Source of the DNA: Mastigias papua
Taxonomy: Eukaryota > Cnidaria > Scyphozoa > Rhizostomeae > Mastigiidae
Direction of reading: 5' to 3'
Assembly: GCA_964019165.1 (NCBI GenBank)
Contig: OZ025286.1
Coordinates: 10,100,688-10,164,687 of the forward strand
DNA: 64,000 nucleotides
Made by a program: the position numbers and the translations under genes. The notes under the pieces were generated by a model, which saw nothing but the letters and a program-made list of their open reading frames with translations, was not told the DNA's origin and searched no databases. This document shows positions 56,690 through 64,000 of this stretch, in pieces (within the stretch, counting starts at the first letter, position 1; each line of letters opens with the position of its first letter).

Positions 56690-57510
56690 ATTGTGTGCAT
56701 TACTATGGAAGACAACTTGGAAATGATAAAGTTGAATTTATGAGTGTCGATGCCATTGTGTGGGTACACATTTTGAGAAACGAATTTGATGAAGTACCAA
56801 ATATTCCAAGACAGCTAATGCATAGATTTATGAATTTTATTTCCTTATAATCAATGGCAAGACTAGTAGAAGGGGGTAATATTGGAGGTCTTTTCAATTA
56901 GCATTATTGTTTGCAGTTAGTTTTGAAGCCCACAGTTAATCCTATGATGTATAGACTATTGTCAGCTGTAAACAGAAGGGTACCTGGGCGAAGATTATTG
57001 CCAGTAACAATGCAGGGAGAAAGGTAGCTAGGGAGATCAACATACAGTTTTGCATACTGTATCTTCTGCAGCGCTTCAGCCAGAAATTTCAAAACCGAGT
57101 TATCTCTCCATGTGGAACGCCCTTTATGTTAGATACGTTTTAGAACCAGCAGCAATTGAAGGAGTGACTCAGGCTGAAGAAAGAAAGAACAGTCAGACGT
57201 GGGTGAAAGGTTCCTAGTAGCAAGCGTGCTATTTAGCTACTTGATGGTAAAGTTGAAGATAATTGCAGGTTGTTTGCTTTGTGCCTTAGGCGACAGCGAA
57301 GTGCGTTTTTGTAAGGAATGCTCAAGGAGGAATGATATAACAAACCCCTGTGACTTTAAATGAGTCTGAAGTCTACTGGTGTGCTCAGCACGAATGGATT
57401 TCAAAGCCTGTTTTGTGTTGGAATAAATATCGTATTGAACATATGTCCCGAAGTTGGTATGTCGCCATGAGTTTGCTATTATATCACCACTGGATAGCTT
57501 CACAGAAGAC
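56690..57510 (-). pseudogene. second endonuclease-type LINE protein, C-terminal part
   Basis: Minus-strand homologue of 9181-9873. In order: GTYVQYDIYSNTKQALKSIR, SQGFVISFLLEHSLQKRTSL, IIFNFTIK (57503-57237); then KLYVDLPSYLSPCIVTGNNL, RPGTLLFTADNSLYIIGLTV (57092-56904); then DYKEIKFINLCISCLGIFGT, SSNSFLKMC (56897-56703). The RP(D).../E-LTV pattern is a degenerated PD-(D/E)XK nuclease; here Asp reads Gly and Glu reads Gly. It lies just downstream of the R4-like copy, in opposite orientation. Confidence 0.65.
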
Positions 57511-57599
57511 CGTAATATTGTCTGACATTTTAGAAATTTTAGAGAAGGTAACTGAAAAGCTTGTTCAAAATGATTATGTGAAGGAATAATTGAACTTAA

Positions 57600-58554
57600 G
57601 TTTTAAACTGAACTTTTTGCCCTTCAACACTAGATATTGCCCCTGCAAAAGTTGCATCCATTTTATTATATTGGATTTAAAAGAATACGATCGTAGCAAT
57701 AGTAAACGAAAGATATGATATCGTCTTTGCCAACCATGAAAAATCTCATTAGATTGATATCAAGTTGTAATTATCCCAGGTATAATTCATGGGATAGATG
57801 AATTAATTGATTTGCCAGAAGCCCCTAACACCTCTGAAAATGGAGGCACGCAAGTCCACTACTGCATTACACATAATAGGACCATTGCGGAGGAGGAGTG
57901 GGATAAAGATGGGGGTTTTGGGGCTTCTCTTGCCCCCAGAATAAGTGTCACGCTCTCTAGAACGTCGGAAAACGCGCTTTTGGAACATGTCATAAAAATT
58001 GCCGTCATCATTGATCTCTGTGCCCAGAAGGAAAACTGATCCTTTAACGTGGAAACAAAAGACAAACAAGCTACGCTGATCCTCTCTTTTGCTGTCGTAT
58101 GCCCAATGTCCAACGCTAGAAACAAAATCTCACACCAATGTTCCGAAAGAACGATAGTCTACGACAGAATGTGCACTGGAATTCAAATGTGGTAAGGTTC
58201 TTTGATATCTTTATTTCCCTGCAAAAGAATTCCATTGCCTTGCAAACGTTGCTGTTGTATCTGTTGGGGGATGTCACATCCCATACCCCCCCGGAATTTA
58301 CGCCCCTGCGAACAATTGTGGACATTCGTGAACACACTTGACAATGGTGTCCAGATTTCAAAAATCCATGTTCTGTCTAAATCCGTTACTGTTAAATGCC
58401 AGGAAATGTTTGAAAATATAAAAGAAGACCTGAATAGTATACATATACTTGTGCAATGAACAGTGGACTGCATATTAATGCTAGCATAAAAGCAAAACAT
58501 CTTGCTGCTACAGGTTTCTGGAAGATTCACTGTAGCTTGATAGTAAAATTCCGA
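57600..58554. other. no recognisable gene
   Basis: Overlapping open frames on both strands at 57803-58560 have no recognised domain or splice support. Repeat origin is possible. Confidence 0.35.
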
Positions 58555-58569
58555 GGTCAAAAGACACGT

Positions 58570-59345
58570 TCAAATAATAATAATAATAACCTTGTTTAAT
58601 GTTAGCTTTACAATAGTACTGATTACTAATACACATTAACATACAGCAATACATATTGCATTATGGGAACTACTGCTACTTGCTGTACACCATGCATGCA
58701 TATTTGTTTTCCGATATTGTTTGAAAGTTTTATTTCATCTGGGAGAGAACTTAGGTCCCAAGAATCTAAGGGATTCAATTACATATTTGGAACTTTTGAT
58801 TTTAGGAATATAAAAGGCTAATTGTCTAATCGAATGAATGTGGATGTGGTATGCTTAGTCTTGTTTAGAAGTTCATCATAAGTTGAGGAATAATCTGATA
58901 GTGAGTGCTAGGTGTAATGCTCTTTCAGTAATCTTTCCATTCTCTGCTTATAACCATTGCTACAAAATAGCCAAACAAGATGATAGTAATTGCAATGACA
59001 AAGGGCGAACGAGTTTATGATTATAAGTTTCTCTTTACTGTCCTTGTATTTTGTAGGACTTCAAAAATTACGCCTTTCTTAGATAGTCAATGAAGTTTTC
59101 GGTCGAGAAAGAAGCTGATTATTTTGTTTAAATTGTTTTCGATTTTACAAACCTGAGCTTCTTGGAAACCTTGCAAGCAAATCTCTCCCTTGTTTTGATT
59201 AATGTTATTGAGCGGTTGACTTTTGACTTGGAAAGGATAATACCAGCTTTTCTGATGTTTTTATAAACTCATAATAAACAATAATGCTGGAATCCAGCAA
59301 TTGCTGCAATTCATGGACAGTAGATACTTTCTCCACAATATATTC
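58570..59345 (-). mobile_element. LINE 3' fragment (minus) with AAT tail
   Basis: The 3' end is marked by (AAT)n at about 58573-58590. The minus strand across broken frames gives a post-palm region like HLVWLFCSNGYKQRMERLLK, then SSTYDELLNKTKH, typical of CR1/Jockey-like ORF2 C termini (cf. '...LVWHFC...'). No catalytic box is left. Confidence 0.6.
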
Positions 59346-59866
59346 ACAACATGTCATTCTTTACCTGAAAATCATTTGATATAGTAAACTGCCTTAAGGA
59401 CAAGTTAAGAGGCAAAGGGCATCTAAGCACGGGTTATTTATACTTCATATATCATGTAAGCATTCCAACAAATACTTCCCGCTAATACATTGGTCACAGA
59501 ACTCTTTGGTTTTCAGATCTGCACTGTGGTTATGGTCAACCTGTGGAAAACAAGTTTCAATGGACTCCACATTGAATCAGCCTGTGCAATACTTTTTGAG
59601 CCCTACGTTTACGCAACTTACGAAAATGTTTCGCATCTATTGGCCTGATATTGAACCCCATAAAGTTTCAAGTTATACATATGCAGATATCACCATTTAG
59701 GATTGGACATCTCTCTAGGAAATCTAGGAAAGTGGCTTTTTCAAGATGGCGTATGCACAACGACTGCAGACTGCCATCAACACCGAGCGTGAGTTATATA
59801 AGGAGTTTCATAGTGAAGTGCTTGATGAAGGGGGGGGGGTAGGGAAGAGGAAAGTCAGTACACGCT

Positions 59867-60420
<554 letters not shown>

Positions 60421-61418
60421 ATGTCGCTTTTCTCAACCTTTATTTGCATAGTTTAGTGCAGGAGCATGATCCACAAAAGCTTCATATGTCAAAACCACGC
60501 CCAGATGAGTGATTGGCACCGCGCATGCCCGTATATAACGCTGATAGCACGACCAACCAATCACGGCTGGCTACGCCACTGTTAATACTATAAGTCAATC
60601 TTAAAATTTTGAGCATATAGTCTTGAATAATGGCATCAACATGCATTTTTGTTAGCAAATTATAGGTCCTATGCCCCCCCAAATGATAATCTCTTTCCGG
60701 TGAATTGCTGAACTGGAGAAAACAAATATCTGTCTCTACAAAAGGAGCTTCTAAAAATGTTGAAAGGTTTCAGAGCGTATCTCAGTCTTCCCACTGTAAA
60801 TGCACTAGCAAACGTCCTTTGAACCGTTTGTTAGAAAATGCAGCCCAGTATGGGGCAGCTGTGGTTCCATTGCAAGCAATGAACTATGATGCATTTACAG
60901 TGCATATCATTAAGAAACGTGGGTGGCACTGTATAGATGAAATAATTCCGTTAAAGACTTCTTGTATGGTATACATATCTTTCAATGGTTCAGCCCCCAC
61001 TTATCTTACGGAAGTTTTATCTATATACTCCTTATTCAATGCTAAAATTGATTAGTAATCACACTGTGTAAATCTATTTGTGGTTTAAAGGGCTTATCTC
61101 GCAGAGGTGCAACAATGTAGACTCGTTCGGGTTCATACGCAAAAACTGTCCCTGTACTTTAAAAGCATTCAAAAAGCCTATTAAGCTGTTAAGAGCTAGG
61201 CATATATGTATCGCTCTCTATCGCTCTCTCCTATGTTAACAGTTTTATATATATGTGAATGATTTATCTAATTAAATTATGTGTAGTACTTTTGTAACAG
61301 GGTGCATAGGTAAACCTTTTAGGCTATATGTTTTGCACACTGTATAAGGTATCATCAAATCAGTCATCAATCACAAAAATTGTTCCTACATACTGTTGTC
61401 TTTAGCAACTGTGTGAAT
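60421..61418. other. no recognised gene
   Basis: A 116-codon + frame at 60705-61055 (starting MLNWRKQISVSTKG) with cysteines and mixed composition has no family I recognise; it may be a repeat-derived frame. No splice evidence. Confidence 0.3.
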
Positions 61419-61949
61419 ACTCTCCAGTCCGGAATAGAAGGGGGGGGTGGCAATAAGCGGGGGGCTGGAAAATGTCTCAAAGTAAATAAGCGGGGGGGGA
61501 TTGCAATAAGCGGGGGGGGGGTGGAAAAAGCTCCAAGGTGAATGTCTATGGGGTGGGCTGTTATAAATGGATGTGGAGAAGAGAAGACCAACATATGCAT
61601 TGGATAAAAATCTTTAACTTTTTGAAAAAATTTATTACGTTTATTACATATTTCTAGCACGCTAAAAATGTGTCTATCATCGTCGTTCATAATGTCATCA
61701 TCATTAGCACAACTGTCGGCTGCGTTTTCAGTGCTTCTTGCAGCAATTACGCATTTCACGCTAGCATCTTTTCAGCGCAACAAACATTCACAACGAGTTA
61801 CTTTCGCTGGACAATTCTTGGTCTGGTTGGGAAAATTTCCTCTTGGCTCAAAATTAATAAGCGGGGGGGGGTTGCAATTAGAATGTCCTGGTGTGCATTT
61901 TTTGAAAAAATAAATAGTCGGGGGGGACGTCTATTCCGGACTGGAGAGT
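61419..61949. mobile_element. MITE 'ctctccagtccggaatag', copy 2
   Basis: Inverted ends 'ctctccagtccggaatag' and 'ctattccggactggagag', flanked by TA on both sides. The interior has G-run tracts ('aataagcgggggg'). Homologous to 33681-34221. About 530 bp, non-coding; the ORFs at 61367-61993 are artefacts of it. Confidence 0.7.
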
Positions 61950-62469
61950 ATCAGTCAAGATTAAGTGTCATCTACTCGGAATTTTATAGGTAATGATTCT
62001 TTTTCAGTTAAAATTAGCACTTCTACCAATACTGAGAGAATTGAAGAAGAGTTTTTAGGGATTTTATTGGGCTGTACGTGTACATCTGTGCAGAATGTGA
62101 GCAGTTAATTGCCAAATATATGCGGCAGATTCTATTCTGTATGTCACGTGTAGCACACTATATGAATCAAACGGAATTTTGTTTATTAATGATATCATAT
62201 ATGCTAGCAAATTTCAATATTTTCCAGTGGCATGGATGTACATTACATTGGAAACTAAATGCCAAAATTTGTCACCCTAATGAGATAATTGAGTAGCAAA
62301 AGTACCAATGGTATGTGCATCTTGCACCATCAATTGGGATGACGTCCACTACATAGATGCAGAAATTACAAACTGTACAGTCAGGATTGTGGTCAATAGT
62401 GACTTGGACTAGTAAGTAACACTATTTTTCGTGCTCTAGGATGTGACTGTCAAGGAATTTATCAATTAT

Positions 62470-62840
62470 GAAGAGCTCTAGATGGTTTTCAAATCCCTTC
62501 ATAGTGAAATGCTATCATACATGGGAAACATTTATATTAGCAACAATGAAGCTATCTACCTTTCGCTAAGACAATTTGTTACCAATTTGGGAGTTTCTCC
62601 TCTTCAGACTTCATCCGGTCAGAGATGTTTCTCCATCACTGAAACTAGTCTCTGGGATAGGCCTAGAAACAGTATTAAGGTGGTCCAACACTAAGTGATT
62701 TCTAAAAAGGTCTTAATCCACCCTATAGCTGGAGGAACCCGCCTCTTGGTCGTAGTCTTTGAATTCTGTTTAAGGTATTTACAACAACTTATTCGGAATT
62801 TTATCTCTTAGTTGAAACATTGCTACATGGCCCCCTGAAA
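62470..62840 (+). pseudogene. LINE ORF2 C-terminal scrap
   Basis: 62482-62694 reads MVFKSLHSEMLSYMGNIYIS, NNEAIYLSLRQFVTNLGVSP and TETSLWDRPRNSIKVVQH, the end of a LINE ORF2 (typical 'R G . . L W N . L P . . I K' region). No catalytic part is left. Confidence 0.6.
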
Positions 62841-63179
62841 GTCAGTTGCTCTTAACTGAGGAGCTAGCATGCCCAGCATGCAGAGATCAGGAATCATGCT
62901 TTAAAGAACTCTTGTAATATGATAAAAGTGCATCTGCTCATAAGAAGAACTTACAGGTATTAATGATAGAAGTCTTCAAATCAATGCATGACCTATATAA
63001 TCTATGTTATGAATGAAATATTATGTCCACAAACCAGCGAATCCGACCTCAGAAATTATTGCGATTATAATTTAACCTCAGAAATGCCCACAATGTTTAT
63101 ATTCTTATCGGTTTAATACACAGCCATATTCAAAGGTATCTGCATGAGTCTTAAGTTAAGACTTAATTCCATATTAGTA

Positions 63180-64000
63180 TACGATTATAATCGATAGGTA
63201 TGTGTTGGGAGCAAGGTTTGAATGACACTGATGATGTTGACATTCTTGTCATTCATTGGTCATCTCTATTTTTCTCTATTGTTGACAAGCATGCTCCCAT
63301 TAAGTCAATTCGGGTTTCTGAGAAGCAATACCCTTGGGTAAATACAAATCTAAACAAGCTGATGCAAAGCAGAGATGAGATTAGGAGATGGATTAGGACA
63401 TGCAAGTCACCACTTCTTATGAGCTCCAATTCATATTATTAATAAAACAAACAACCTAAATTCTGAACTGAAAAAGTAATACTGCTCTAAAAGAATCTCT
63501 CAAGTTAAAGGTAACATGAAGGAACCATGGAGGACAATTTGCCAGATTATAAAAAAAAACGATTCAAATCTGTAAGCATCGATGTAGAATCTAATGGAGA
63601 TATTGTAAATAAAGTGATAAAGCTAATGCCGTAAATGCCTGTTTCTGTACAGTTAGTAACCTAGCAAGCAAGATTAAAGCTGTTCCAAATCCATTAGTCA
63701 CAGGGAAATACAATCTGAACCCTCACAAATAGCACTTAAATTTTAATGCGATAGGGGTACAAGACATCAGAGAGTCAATGGTTCAAATCAAAACGTCAAA
63801 GAGCTTTGAATGTGACAAAATATATAGCTAGTTCTTAAAAGCTTGCAATTCCTTTTATTGAGAGATCGCTACCATTCATTTTTAATACTTCTCTTGAAGC
63901 AAGCCATTGTCCAGATTCGAGGGAAAATGCTCACTTTAGGCCCATGTTTAAGGGTAGAGACAAGATTGAAAAATCAAATTCCCGCCCAATCTCAATTCTC
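63180..64000 (+). pseudogene. LINE ORF2 linker and start of RT, runs off the window
   Basis: 63200-63442 reads VDILVIHWSSLFFSIVDKHA, PIKSIRVSEKQYPWVNTNLN, the linker between endonuclease and RT in CR1/L2-like LINEs (KHAP motif). Downstream broken frames give EPWRTICQIIKKNDSNL and at the edge FRPMFKGRDKIEKSNSRPIS, the first RT motif. The rest lies beyond 64000. Confidence 0.7.

Noticed and set aside
60705..61055. 116-codon ORF as a host gene
   Set aside because: No domain, no splice sites and no clear promoter; kept only as an unrecognised frame.

Overview
The window is eukaryotic, animal DNA: AT-rich, intron-bearing and packed with transposable elements. One host gene is clear, a secreted matrix metalloproteinase (MMP) on the + strand, 33000-48305. 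I rebuilt it as nine exons with consensus splice sites that join in frame into 653 codons: signal peptide, propeptide with cysteine switch, furin site, zinc protease, threonine/proline repeat hinge and four-bladed hemopexin domain. The transposon mix (CR1/L2-like LINEs, R4-like LINEs with a restriction-like endonuclease, Copia, Harbinger, Tc1-like and an IS3-like integrase transposon) suggests a marine invertebrate, most likely a cnidarian. That is inference, not proof.

Layout. 0-15 kb: old repeats, two copies of a ~220 bp repeat carrying a minus-strand hammerhead-ribozyme motif, a CR1/L2-like LINE (2.8-5.6 kb, +), a nearly full-length R4-like LINE (5.6-9.2 kb, -), a fragment of another endonuclease LINE, and a 0.43 kb palindrome. 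15.4-22.7 kb: a nest. A Tc1-like element is split by a Copia retrotransposon, which is itself split by a Harbinger remnant and by a LINE ending in about 470 bp of pure (AG)n. 23.6-31.3 kb: degenerate minus-strand LINEs, a 20-bp minisatellite and an intact 3,607 bp DNA transposon (25494-29100). 31.5-32.3 kb: microsatellites and a MITE. 33-48.3 kb: the MMP gene, with at least six transposon insertions in its introns and a dead duplicate of exon 7. 48.3-64 kb: a P-element-like repeat, a U6 snRNA pseudogene joined to the 5' end of a second R4-like copy, LINE fragments, further MITE copies, and a LINE running off the right edge.

The standout is the transposon at 25494-29100. It has identical 254-bp terminal inverted repeats and a perfect 6-bp target duplication. 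Besides its integrase-type transposase it carries a second, convergent, intact intronless gene for an alpha-type protein kinase with all recognisable catalytic and zinc-binding residues. A mobile element carrying its own atypical kinase is the best candidate here for an undescribed system.
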